Shown here: positions 32,288-39,295 of the stretch, piece after piece
How positions within the stretch are numbered: position 1 is the first letter of the stretch
Layout: each line of letters begins with the position of its first letter
NCBI GenBank assembly: GCA_003171255.1
Contig: PMYK01000045.1
Span: forward strand, 30,735-72,389
Direction of reading: 5' to 3'
Source: Chloroflexota bacterium
Lineage (GTDB): Bacteria > Chloroflexota > Limnocylindria > Limnocylindrales > CSP1-4
DNA: 41,655 nucleotides
Notes under the pieces: generated by a model
Databases searched by the model: none
Told to the model about the DNA's origin: nothing
Seen by the model: only the letters and a program-made list of their open reading frames with translations
Program-made: the position numbers and the translations under genes

Positions 32288-34087
32288 TCAGTCGGTCAGG
32301 CGAGCCAGATACGGCGCGATCATCAACCTCACGGACTCGGCGTCGACTGACGCCAGGGCTCTCGTCGAGATGTCGTCGAGTTCCGCCCTCGTCACGACCG
32401 CGAGGGCGGCGCGGATGCCGTCGAGTGATCCCGCATCGGCCGACAACTCGTCCACCCCGAGGCCCACCAGGACAAGCGCGCCGGCCGGATCGCCGGCGAG
32501 CTCGCCGCAGACCGCGACCGGAATCCCGGCCGAGTCGGCGCCGTGAACCACGCTGGCGATCGTCCGCAGGACCGACGGATGCAGCGCATCCTGGAGCGAG
32601 CTCAGTGCGGCGTTGCCGCGATCGGCGGCCATCAGGTACTGCGTCAGATCGTTGGTGCCGATGCTGAAGAAGTCGATCATCCGGGCCAGCTCGGTGGCGA
32701 GGATCGCGGCCGACGGGATCTCGACCATGATGCCAGTGACCATCTTCTCGGCGCAAGGCAGCTTCTGCGAGCGGACATCGTCACGTGCCTCGTCCCGCAG
32801 CTGCTGCAGAAGCTTCACGTCGGAGACCGTGGCCACCATCGGGGCCATGACGTGGGGCGTAACCTTGGCCAGGGCGCCGGCCTGCCAGATCGCCCGCAGC
32901 TGCGTCCGCAGCAGGTCGTGCGAGCGATAGGCGAGCCTTATGGCGCGCACGCCGAGGAAGGGGTTGGCCTCGGCGGGCAGGTCCAGGTACGGGATCCCCT
33001 TGTCGCCGCCGATGTCCGCCAGGCGGATGACGACCGGCCGATCGGGCCCGAAGGCGGTCAGGACGCGGCGGTAGGCGAGCATCTGCTCATGCTCGGTTGG
33101 CGGCGTCTGCCGCTTCATGTACAGGAACTCGGTGCGGAAGAGGCCGACACCCTCCGCCCGGGCTTCGAGGGCTCGGGGCGCGTCGTCGGGCGAACCGATG
33201 TTGGCGACCAGCACCACCCGCTCGCCGTCGGCCGTCGCGCCCGGGCGATCCCGCAGTGCAGCCGCCTTGCGGGTGCGCTCTGCGAGGGCGTCCGCGCGCG
33301 AGCGGAATGTGCCGATGTCGCGGTCGCTCGGCTCGAGCAGGACCTCGCCCCGGAGCCCGTCGACGGCGATGGTGATGGGCGCCGGCGACCCGTCCGCGCC
33401 GGCAGCGTCAGCGGCGGTATCGACGGCTTCGAGCAGACCCGCCGCCCCGACCACCGCCGGGATGCCAAGCCCGCGGGCGAGGATGACGGCATGAGCCGTC
33501 CGCGACCCACCCGCCAGGGCCACTCCCAGGAGGAAGCCTGCGGGGATCTCCGCGGTGACCGATGGCGGCAGATCGTCGGCGACGGCGATGGACGGGTGCT
33601 CGGGCAGATCCAGCTCCTCGCCGCGCAGGATGCGGCCGATCCGCGCCCCAACGTCGCGGATGTCGGCGGCGCGCGCCGCGATCAGTTCGTCGTCCACCGC
33701 GGCCAGCATCTCCGCGGCCGCCGTCGCCGATTCGGCCACGGCCTCAACCGGATCCATTCCCTCCCGAACCCGCCGGATGGCTTCGTCGAGCAGGGCGGTG
33801 TCGGTGGCCATCATCGCCTGGGCGTGGAAGATGCCCGCATCGTCGGCTCGACCGGCCTCGTGAACGCGATCGCCTAGCGCCGTCAATTGATCGGCGGCCC
33901 GGTGGGCGGCGTCCGTGACGGCGGCGACGGTCTCGGCCTCGGTCAGCTCAGCCTGCACGGCCTTGCGAGTGGCGCTCTTGCGGCCTCGTTCAGCGGTCTC
34001 GTGCGGGGTCGGCCGCCGCGGGTATCGCCAGACGGGACCGATGGCAATGCCGGGCGCCGCCGCAGAAGCGTCGATGCGAGTGGTCAC
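32288..34087 (-). CDS. ptsI: PTS enzyme I (phosphoenolpyruvate--protein phosphotransferase)
   Basis: 599 residues (family about 575). It takes phosphate from PEP onto a histidine and passes it to HPr. The phospho-histidine is His199 in GGSRTAHAVILAR, where many enzymes read GGxTSH; Thr-Ser is here Thr-Ala. The PEP-binding barrel has GVGLFRTEFLYM, ADIGGDKGIPYL, MVEIPSAAILATEL and FSIGTNDLTQYLMAADRGN, then the late AVCGELAGDP cysteine. A GTG start at 34087 is preceded by TTGAGGACGG. It lies 10 bases after ptsH, last in the PTS operon. Confidence 0.95.
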   Translation of the reverse strand: MTTRIDASAAAPGIAIGPVWRYPRRPTPHETAERGRKSATRKAVQAELTEAETVAAVTDAAHRAADQLTALGDRVHEAGRADDAGIFHAQAMMATDTALLDEAIRRVREGMDPVEAVAESATAAAEMLAAVDDELIAARAADIRDVGARIGRILRGEELDLPEHPSIAVADDLPPSVTAEIPAGFLLGVALAGGSRTAHAVILARGLGIPAVVGAAGLLEAVDTAADAAGADGSPAPITIAVDGLRGEVLLEPSDRDIGTFRSRADALAERTRKAAALRDRPGATADGERVVLVANIGSPDDAPRALEARAEGVGLFRTEFLYMKRQTPPTEHEQMLAYRRVLTAFGPDRPVVIRLADIGGDKGIPYLDLPAEANPFLGVRAIRLAYRSHDLLRTQLRAIWQAGALAKVTPHVMAPMVATVSDVKLLQQLRDEARDDVRSQKLPCAEKMVTGIMVEIPSAAILATELARMIDFFSIGTNDLTQYLMAADRGNAALSSLQDALHPSVLRTIASVVHGADSAGIPVAVCGELAGDPAGALVLVGLGVDELSADAGSLDGIRAALAVVTRAELDDISTRALASVDAESVRLMIAPYLARLTD

Positions 34088-34097
34088 GCGGCCGTCC

Positions 34098-34379
34098 TCA
34101 ACCCAGAGGCTCGCCGAGACCGCTCTCCAGGGCCGCCTTCAAATCGGCGATCGCCTGCGTCTCGTCTTCGCCCTCGGCCGCGATATGCACCATGGTGCCC
34201 TTCAAGATACCCGCCGCCAGGACGGCGATGAGGCTCTTCGCGTCCACAGGCGGTTTGCCCGTCGCCAGGTTCTGGAGAGTGATGCTCGACTTGAAGGTCA
34301 TCGCCTGGCGGGCGAACAGGACGGCCGGCCGAGCGTGCAACCCGGACGGGTTTCGGATCTCGACATCGACCGACTTCAA
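34098..34379 (-). CDS. ptsH: PTS phosphocarrier protein HPr
   Basis: 93 residues. The phospho-accepting His15 is in PSGLHARPA. The regulatory serine equivalent to Ser46 is present (Ser49 in VDAKSLIAVLAAGI), so HPr kinase control is possible, but no HPr kinase gene is in the window. It carries phosphate from EI to the EIIA encoded upstream. The ATG at 34379 follows the EIIA stop by about 100 bases. Confidence 0.96.
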   Translation of the reverse strand: MKSVDVEIRNPSGLHARPAVLFARQAMTFKSSITLQNLATGKPPVDAKSLIAVLAAGILKGTMVHIAAEGEDETQAIADLKAALESGLGEPLG

Positions 34380-34480
34380 CTCAGCCTCCTCGTAGGCTCG
34401 GGGATCGTCCCGGCCGGGTTCGTGTGCTCGTTTGGCCCATGAGCTTGCGCGCCGCTGGCTCGCGATGTTTGATGACTCGG

Positions 34481-34942
34481 CTAACGCTCGATCGTGATCA
34501 AGACGTCCCGTCCGGCCTGGACCGTCGCGGCGTTCGTCTTGCTGATTCTCCAGCCCTCGTCGAGCTGAGGCAGCACGATCGGCGAAATGGACCGCAGGCC
34601 GGCGGCGGCGATCGCTGCCAGGTCCATCTTCACGATTGGCTGGCCAGCCGCGACAGTATCGCCGACCTCCGCCAGACGCTCAAAGCCGGCGCCCTTGAGG
34701 CTGACTGTCTCGAGCCCGAGATGCACGAGCACCGACACCGACTCCGGCCCCTCGATGGCGAATGCGTGGCCGGCGCTGTGAAAGACCACCAAAGAACCGG
34801 CCATGGGGGCAACGGCCAGGCCCTCGGAGGGCTCGATGGCGAGCCCATCTCCAAGCATCTTCTCGGAGAAGACGGGGTCTGGCACCTCCTCCATAGGTAC
34901 GACCCGTCCGGTCATCGGCGCGAGGAGCTCGAGCCGGGTCAT
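34481..34942 (-). CDS. PTS EIIA component, glucose family
   Basis: 153 residues. The beta-sandwich pattern LLAPMTGRVVPMEEVPDPVFSEKMLGDG opens the domain. FHSAGHAFAI carries the supporting histidine (His59), and VLVHLGLETV the phospho-histidine (His74). This is a free-standing Glc-type EIIA, receiving phosphate from HPr and giving it to EIIB. The ATG at 34942 overlaps the EIIB stop (ATGA), so the start is firm and the two are coupled. Confidence 0.93.
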   Translation of the reverse strand: MTRLELLAPMTGRVVPMEEVPDPVFSEKMLGDGLAIEPSEGLAVAPMAGSLVVFHSAGHAFAIEGPESVSVLVHLGLETVSLKGAGFERLAEVGDTVAAGQPIVKMDLAAIAAAGLRSISPIVLPQLDEGWRISKTNAATVQAGRDVLITIER

Positions 34943-35184
34943 TTCTGCTTGAGGATCTTGTTGATCTCGGCGCCGATCAGCTCCGCGTAGGTGCCGACTA
35001 CGACCTGGACGCCCTTGCCGATAATCATCGGCCGCCCGACCATGCCGGCGGCCTGGAGCTTCCGTACATCGATCTTGCTGGGATCGATCAGAGTCATTCG
35101 GAGCCGCGTGATGCAGCCCTCGATGTCCTTGATGTTGGCGGGGCCTCCCAGGGCCTCCAGATATGCCTGCGCCTTGACCTGCAC
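34939..35184 (-). CDS. PTS EIIB component, glucose/N-acetylglucosamine family
   Basis: 81 residues. The phosphocysteine is Cys24 in DIEGCITRLRMTL, the family signature. It passes phosphate to the incoming sugar bound by EIIC. The ATG at 35184 has an excellent Shine-Dalgarno (GGAGGTGAT) upstream. It is separated from the EIIC gene by 80 bases holding a strong hairpin at 35213-35240. Confidence 0.93.
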   Translation of the reverse strand: MQVKAQAYLEALGGPANIKDIEGCITRLRMTLIDPSKIDVRKLQAAGMVGRPMIIGKGVQVVVGTYAELIGAEINKILKQK

Positions 35185-35212
35185 GAATCACCTCCAGGGA
35201 TTCGAGAACAAT

Positions 35213-35240
35213 AAGGGTGGCCGGGGGACCGGCCACCCTT
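35213..35240 (-). terminator. Strong intercistronic hairpin between EIIC and EIIB
   Basis: AAGGGTGGCCGG (35213-35224), a 4-base loop, and its exact complement (35229-35240): a perfect 12-bp stem. On the minus strand it is followed by ATTGTTCTC, a weak T-rich tail. It could partly terminate after EIIC, or stabilise the EIIC message and make a different EIIC:EIIB ratio. The pairing is certain; the role is inferred. Confidence 0.65.
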
Positions 35241-35264
35241 AGATTGCGCGAGGTTGGCTGAGGC

Positions 35265-36443
35265 CTAGGCCTCGCTGACCGCCGCGGCCTCTTCGTCGAT
35301 GGTCGTCGGCTCGCGTCCTGGGGTCGGGATGTCGAGCCACCCGATGACGAAATAGAACACCAAGAAGTAGACGACCGCGAAGACCACCCCCACCGCGAGG
35401 ATTCCGAGTGGGTTGGTCGCGATCGTGCGATTTATGAAGAAGTCGATCGCGCCGGCTGAGAAGGTGAAGCCGTCGCGCATGCCGAGAGAGATGACGATGA
35501 ACGCCGAGGCGGCCGTCAGAGCGGCATGCAGGAGGTACAGCACCGGAGCCACGAACATGAAGGCGAACTCGATCGGCTCGGTCACTCCGGTGACGATCGA
35601 CGTCAGGGCCGCGCTGAACATGATGCCGGCGATAGCCGCCTGGTTCTCCTTGCGAGCCCTCAGCACCATGGCCAGAGCAGCAGCTGGGAGGCCGAACATC
35701 ATGATCGGGAAGAAGCCAGTCATGAACTGGCCGCCGTGCGCACCCGGAGTGCAGGTCGGGTCGAGGGTGTTGGCGGCGGTCGGCGCGAACTGCGCGACGC
35801 AGAAGAAGTGGTTCAGGTCACCCGGGGTCTGGAACCAGACCACGCTGTTTAAGACGTGGTGGAGGCCTAACGGGATCAGGAGCCTGTTCAGGAATGCATG
35901 AGCGGCTGCGCCGCCCGCGCCCGAGTCGGCGATGTTGGTTCCGAACTGTTGCAGCCAGATCTGCGGGAAGTGCCATAAGACGCCGAAGATCAGGCCGAGG
36001 ACGACCGCGGTGAAGGCCGTAACGATCGGCACGAAGCGCCGACCCCCGAAGAAGGCCAGGAACTCCGGAAGCTTGACGGAGTGGAAGCGCCCGTACAGTT
36101 CGGCTCCCATGATGCCGAACAGGATGCCGCCGCCCACACCAGTCGTCCACCCGAAGGTGTCATTCGGCCAGATGAACTTGGAGAAGGCAGTTCCCGTGGC
36201 GTTGAACATGACGTAGCCGACGAATGCCGCGACGGCAGCCGTCCCGACGTCCGCCGTAAAGCCAGCCGCGACGCCGACCGCGAACAGAATCGGGAGGTTA
36301 TCGAAGACGGCGCCACCGGCCGATGCAAGCCATGGGATATTCCAGGAGTCTGGTTGGCCGAGCCGCAGCGCAAGACCTGCCGCGGGCAGGACTGCGATCG
36401 GCAACATCAGCGCGCGTCCGATTCGCTGTAGATATGCAAACAC
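35265..36443 (-). CDS. PTS EIIC permease, glucose/N-acetylglucosamine family
   Basis: 392 residues, about 10 membrane segments. It begins MFAYLQRIGRALMLPIAVLPAAGL, the classical EIIC opening. The sugar-site segment GVTEPIEFAFMFVAP (family GITEPIEF) and LLIPLGLHHVLNSVVWFQ, typical of NagE/PtsG-type permeases, are present. The GTG at 36443 is fixed by AAGGAGGGAG 6 bases upstream. The Cys-containing loop TLDPTCTPGAHGGQF resembles GlcNAc permeases, but the sugar cannot be determined. The separate EIIC, EIIB and EIIA genes are a split form of what is often one fused protein. Confidence 0.93.
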   Translation of the reverse strand: MFAYLQRIGRALMLPIAVLPAAGLALRLGQPDSWNIPWLASAGGAVFDNLPILFAVGVAAGFTADVGTAAVAAFVGYVMFNATGTAFSKFIWPNDTFGWTTGVGGGILFGIMGAELYGRFHSVKLPEFLAFFGGRRFVPIVTAFTAVVLGLIFGVLWHFPQIWLQQFGTNIADSGAGGAAAHAFLNRLLIPLGLHHVLNSVVWFQTPGDLNHFFCVAQFAPTAANTLDPTCTPGAHGGQFMTGFFPIMMFGLPAAALAMVLRARKENQAAIAGIMFSAALTSIVTGVTEPIEFAFMFVAPVLYLLHAALTAASAFIVISLGMRDGFTFSAGAIDFFINRTIATNPLGILAVGVVFAVVYFLVFYFVIGWLDIPTPGREPTTIDEEAAAVSEA

Positions 36444-36477
36444 TGGTTGCTCCCTCCTTGAGCACCTTTGGGATAAG

Positions 36478-36494
36478 GACGGCACGATGCCGTC
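36478..36494 (-). terminator. Hairpin just after the DUF362 gene
   Basis: GACGGCA (36478-36484), loop CGA, TGCCGTC (36488-36494), a perfect 7-bp stem, followed on the minus strand by CTTATCCC. It sits between the DUF362 stop (36502) and the EIIC ribosome-binding site, so it may attenuate or process the operon transcript. The T-run is poor. Confidence 0.4.
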
Positions 36495-36501
36495 AGAAGC
36501 T

Positions 36502-37827
36502 CTACTGGGCCGCCGTGCCACCACCTCCTTCCCTTCGCGGCGGCCCTGCAGCCGCCTCTCGCCCGCCGCCAGACCGCCCAATCAGGCGCGCCAGGCGGGC
36601 ACCTGCCCTGGCCAATTGGAACTTCAAGCCAAGGTCGGTGCGGAAGTTGCCGATATCGAGCAGGAAGGGCAGGTCCATCAGGATTTGGCTGACGGCAACG
36701 TTTCGGCCCGTCAGGCGGACGACGCGGCCGTAACCGGTGGTCTCCCCCCGGGCCGTATCACCCACATAAAGGACCGTCGATTTGTCGGTTGTACCTGGCG
36801 GAATGTCGTCGACCGCGCCGAGGACAAGAGCCACCTGGCGGCTCTTGCTCAGGTCGAAGCCGGCCCGCTCTATGACCGAGAGAGCCTCGGTGAGCGACCC
36901 GGCGGAGCTTGCCAGGCGTGACTTCTCCGAGCGGACCACGGAGATCTTCTTAGGCAGCGAGTACTTTTCAGGATTCGGGTCCAGCCGCTGGACGCGGCCG
37001 CCACGCTTTCGGAGCTCGCCCAGGCTGACTGTCCCAAGGAGCTTCACGTCGGCGACGCTCTTCGGAGTGCCGGCCGGTGCTCCGGACGGATGGACGAAAG
37101 CCATCTCCTCTTCCGGCACGCCGTACGCGGCGGCGCAGACGAGGTCAACGGCGATCGGATCTATGCCGATGATCAGCAGCCCGAGTTCGACCGGCTGGCC
37201 GGAGATCTCGCCGCCCTGGTGCGTGGCCTGTATGGCATCGACGACGATGAGGTCGGGGGCCACGGCAGCGGAGAGCGGCAGCAGCAGCTCCGGCAAATGA
37301 TGGTGGACGGCCTGCTGGGTGTGCTGCGGCAGAAGTGACAGGGCTTGAAGCAGCGCCCCGCTGAACGGAAGGAACGTGCTGCCCATCAGGCGCGGTAGAG
37401 AGACGCGGAACGAGGCACTCTGCCACACGCTCGAAAGCTGGAGATTCGTTCCGTCGGGACCGAACGGCGCACCGGGGGAGTCCTTGAACGGGCGCTCGTC
37501 GAAGGGCACAAGCTTCGCCTTGACGCGATGCGCAACTGGTCCGAAGCCCGCGTGCCCGAGGCTGTAGCGAGTGGGGAACCCGGGCAGGCTCTGGCCACCG
37601 ACCGTGAGCGAAGCGCCCGCCAGCGATCGGGCTACTCCCTCGATCACGCCCGGGTTGGTTCGGGCGTCTGGGGCAAAGCGGGCATGTGAGAGAGGGATCG
37701 CCGGGTGCAGGACAGCCGAGCCGCTCGATGGGAGGGCGACGCCGAGGGCCGAAGCGCCGACTCGCACGTGCTGGGCGATGACGTCGGGATCGTACGTCTC
37801 GCAAGAAGCCAGATAGACGGTTGCCAT
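36502..37827 (-). CDS. DUF362-domain protein at the head of the PTS operon
   Basis: 441 residues. MATVYLASCETYDPDVIAQHVRVGASALGV, then PAIPLSHARFAPDARTNPGVIEGVARSL, correspond to the DUF362 pattern in which a phosphate-like Lys-Pro segment and a TNPxVIE block occur early. LLIIGIDPIAVDLVCAAAYG is the conserved DPVAxDxxxA motif. DUF362 proteins often carry a ferredoxin domain; this one has no Fe-S cysteine cluster. The C-terminus ends in a Gly/Arg-rich tail. Function is unknown. It lies between the GntR regulator and EIIC on the same strand, with the operon promoter directly upstream, so it should be co-regulated with sugar uptake. Confidence 0.78.
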   Translation of the reverse strand: MATVYLASCETYDPDVIAQHVRVGASALGVALPSSGSAVLHPAIPLSHARFAPDARTNPGVIEGVARSLAGASLTVGGQSLPGFPTRYSLGHAGFGPVAHRVKAKLVPFDERPFKDSPGAPFGPDGTNLQLSSVWQSASFRVSLPRLMGSTFLPFSGALLQALSLLPQHTQQAVHHHLPELLLPLSAAVAPDLIVVDAIQATHQGGEISGQPVELGLLIIGIDPIAVDLVCAAAYGVPEEEMAFVHPSGAPAGTPKSVADVKLLGTVSLGELRKRGGRVQRLDPNPEKYSLPKKISVVRSEKSRLASSAGSLTEALSVIERAGFDLSKSRQVALVLGAVDDIPPGTTDKSTVLYVGDTARGETTGYGRVVRLTGRNVAVSQILMDLPFLLDIGNFRTDLGLKFQLARAGARLARLIGRSGGGREAAAGPPRREGGGGTAAQ

Positions 37828-37836
37828 GGCTTGTCA
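37826..37836. promoter_or_regulatory. Second copy of the operator-like motif TGACAAG-N-CAT, overlapping the DUF362 start
   Basis: The minus strand reads TGACAAGCCAT, ten of eleven bases identical to TGACAAGACAT within the palindrome at 37990-38005. It overlaps the DUF362 start codon. It may be a second GntR-family site or chance; the promoter-proximal copy is stronger. Confidence 0.35.
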
Positions 37837-37969
37837 GTTCACCGCCATTCCCGAAGGTCTTGAAGCGGCGATGCGGAGTCTCAACCGGGGCGGGTGACGA
37901 GGCGCCTATCGACCGGCAATCGTCCACATACAGCCACTCTGGAGCCCGGTGCCCGGAGGCACAGGCGGG

Positions 37970-37998
37970 AGCCTAGCAAGCTCCCGGGCAAATGACAA
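37970..37998 (-). promoter_or_regulatory. Promoter of the DUF362-PTS operon
   Basis: On the minus strand TTGTCA (37993-37998), 17 bases, TAGGCT (37970-37975). The expected transcript starts about 135 bases before DUF362. A stem CGGGAGC-N7-GCTCCCG (37966-37986) overlaps the -10 region. Confidence 0.6.
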
Positions 37999-38005
37999 GA
38001 CATTT
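37990..38005. promoter_or_regulatory. Operator-like palindrome AAATG-N6-CATTT over the -35 box
   Basis: AAATGACAAGACATTT has perfect 5-base arms and covers the -35 of the PTS operon promoter. The adjacent divergently placed candidate binder is the GntR/UTRA protein encoded immediately upstream (stop at 38030), so repression of the PTS operon is a reasonable inference. Confidence 0.55.
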
Positions 38006-38029
38006 CATCGTCGAGATCATGCCGCGCAC

Positions 38030-38743
38030 CTACCTGGTGAGCAGAAGGCGGACCTCGTAACGATCTGCCCGGTACATGGAGTCGGCGACTTCGACCACGT
38101 CGCCCGTGTCCGTGAAGGCCCGCCGCTCAATCCGGAAGAGCGGGCTGCCCGTCGGTATCCCCAGCAGCTCCGAATCGAGGTCCATGGCGACAGCCGCCTG
38201 GATAGTCTCGTCAGCGCTCGCGATCGTCAGCCCGTAGCGGAAGCGCAGCGTTGTGTAGAGAGACGCGGTACGGAAATCGTTCGCCTCGATGGATGGCACC
38301 TTCGAATAGGCGATGTGCGAAACCTGCCATGCCACCGGCGATCCGTCGATCGACCGAACGCGCTCAAGCCGAAAGACGAGTCCTCGGACGGGGATACCCA
38401 GCCTGACTGCCAGCTGACGGTCGGCGCTGACGATGGACTGGTTTCGGATCTTGGCGCTGGGCTGGCCCCCGGACGCGGCGAACTCCTCTGTGAAACTCAG
38501 GAGCCGCCCGGTCGGGTAGTCGACCTGGCGTCGCATAACAACGGTCCCCTTACCGCGCCGCCGGGCGAGGATTCCCTCCCTGGTGAGCTCGAGAATGGCC
38601 TGGCGGACAGTCGGCCGGCTCACGCCAAAGCGCTGCGCGAGCTCGACCTCGGGAGTCAGAAGGTCGCCGGTGGACAGCGCGCCCTCGTCGATGTCCTTGA
38701 GGATCGTCTGCTTGATCTGGGCGTAGATAGGTCGCCTGGCCAT
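38030..38743 (-). CDS. GntR-family transcriptional regulator with UTRA domain (HutC subfamily)
   Basis: 237 residues. The N-terminal winged helix RPIYAQIKQTILKDIDEGALSTGDLL, then ELAQRFGVSRPTVRQAILELTREGILARRRGKGTVV, is a textbook GntR domain. Residues about 85-235 form the UTRA effector domain (GRLLSFTEEF, FRLERVRSIDGSPVAWQVSHI, SLYTTLRFRYGLTIASADETIQA). Relatives include NagR/DasR, which sense amino-sugar phosphates, and HutC, which senses urocanate. Position next to a PTS favours a sugar-phosphate. The ATG at 38743 is used; a TTG nine codons upstream is possible. It probably represses the DUF362-PTS promoter and perhaps its own. Confidence 0.92.
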   Translation of the reverse strand: MARRPIYAQIKQTILKDIDEGALSTGDLLTPEVELAQRFGVSRPTVRQAILELTREGILARRRGKGTVVMRRQVDYPTGRLLSFTEEFAASGGQPSAKIRNQSIVSADRQLAVRLGIPVRGLVFRLERVRSIDGSPVAWQVSHIAYSKVPSIEANDFRTASLYTTLRFRYGLTIASADETIQAAVAMDLDSELLGIPTGSPLFRIERRAFTDTGDVVEVADSMYRADRYEVRLLLTR

Positions 38744-38793
38744 CGCCGGAAATACACGCTCCTGACTCAAACGCCAATGCGGCGCTCTGCGAT

Positions 38794-38822
38794 AGTTTGT
38801 AAGGACATTCCCCTGCAGTCAA
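38794..38822 (-). promoter_or_regulatory. Promoter of the GntR regulator gene
   Basis: On the minus strand TTGACT (38817-38822), 17 bases, CAAACT (38794-38799). The spacer contains AATGTCCTTACA, partly like AAATGTCTTGTCA at the PTS promoter, so autoregulation is possible. Confidence 0.5.
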
Positions 38823-38893
38823 CGTTCCATGGCGAACTCGGGCTCACATTCGGGCATCCATGGCGGCTCGCGAGTCGACCTTGCCGCAGCGGA

Positions 38894-39217
38894 TCAGTGA
38901 TGCCTGGAGCCCTTCTGGCGTGCCCCCGCCCGTGCCTTTGCCGATTTCGAGGCGTCGGCCGTGGGGGCGCCAGAGGCCTTGGTCCCTCGCTTGGGGGCGC
39001 GACTCCGGCGCAGCATCTCGACGCGGGCTCTCTCTCCGGTCCTTGTGAAGTCCCAGGCCACGTACACAAGCATGAGCGCACCGGCGAGCGCATAGACCAG
39101 GAGCCACTGTCTGCCTGTTGGCCGACGGGACTTGCGCGCCCAGTACGCGAGCAGGCCGATCATCACCCACGCCAGCAAAGGGACAATGAGGTTGAGATTC
39201 ACGTCCTGGGCGGCCAC
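38894..39217 (-). CDS. Small membrane protein with basic tail
   Basis: 107 residues from a GTG at 39217, supported by AGGAAAGGTG just upstream. Two hydrophobic segments (LIVPLLAWVMIGLLAYWA and WLLVYALAGALMLVYVAWDF) flank a basic loop. The last 45 residues are Arg/Lys/Ala-rich and presumably cytoplasmic, possibly contacting nucleic acid or acidic lipids. No family recognised. An upstream in-frame ATG at 39256 would add 13 residues. Confidence 0.65.
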   Translation of the reverse strand: MAAQDVNLNLIVPLLAWVMIGLLAYWARKSRRPTGRQWLLVYALAGALMLVYVAWDFTRTGERARVEMLRRSRAPKRGTKASGAPTADASKSAKARAGARQKGSRHH

Positions 39218-39295
39218 GTTTTCACCTTTCCTGCGATGGGGGTGGGCGGCGGCCATGCCGAACCGATCCCCGGTAATGGTCGCCAGCGTGAGTAT

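Noticed and set aside
38030-38743. GntR/UTRA protein as the HutC regulator of the hut genes
   Set aside because: It lies about 13 kb from the nearest hut gene, and palindromes next to it sit on the PTS operon promoter; I saw no copy of that motif at the hut starts.
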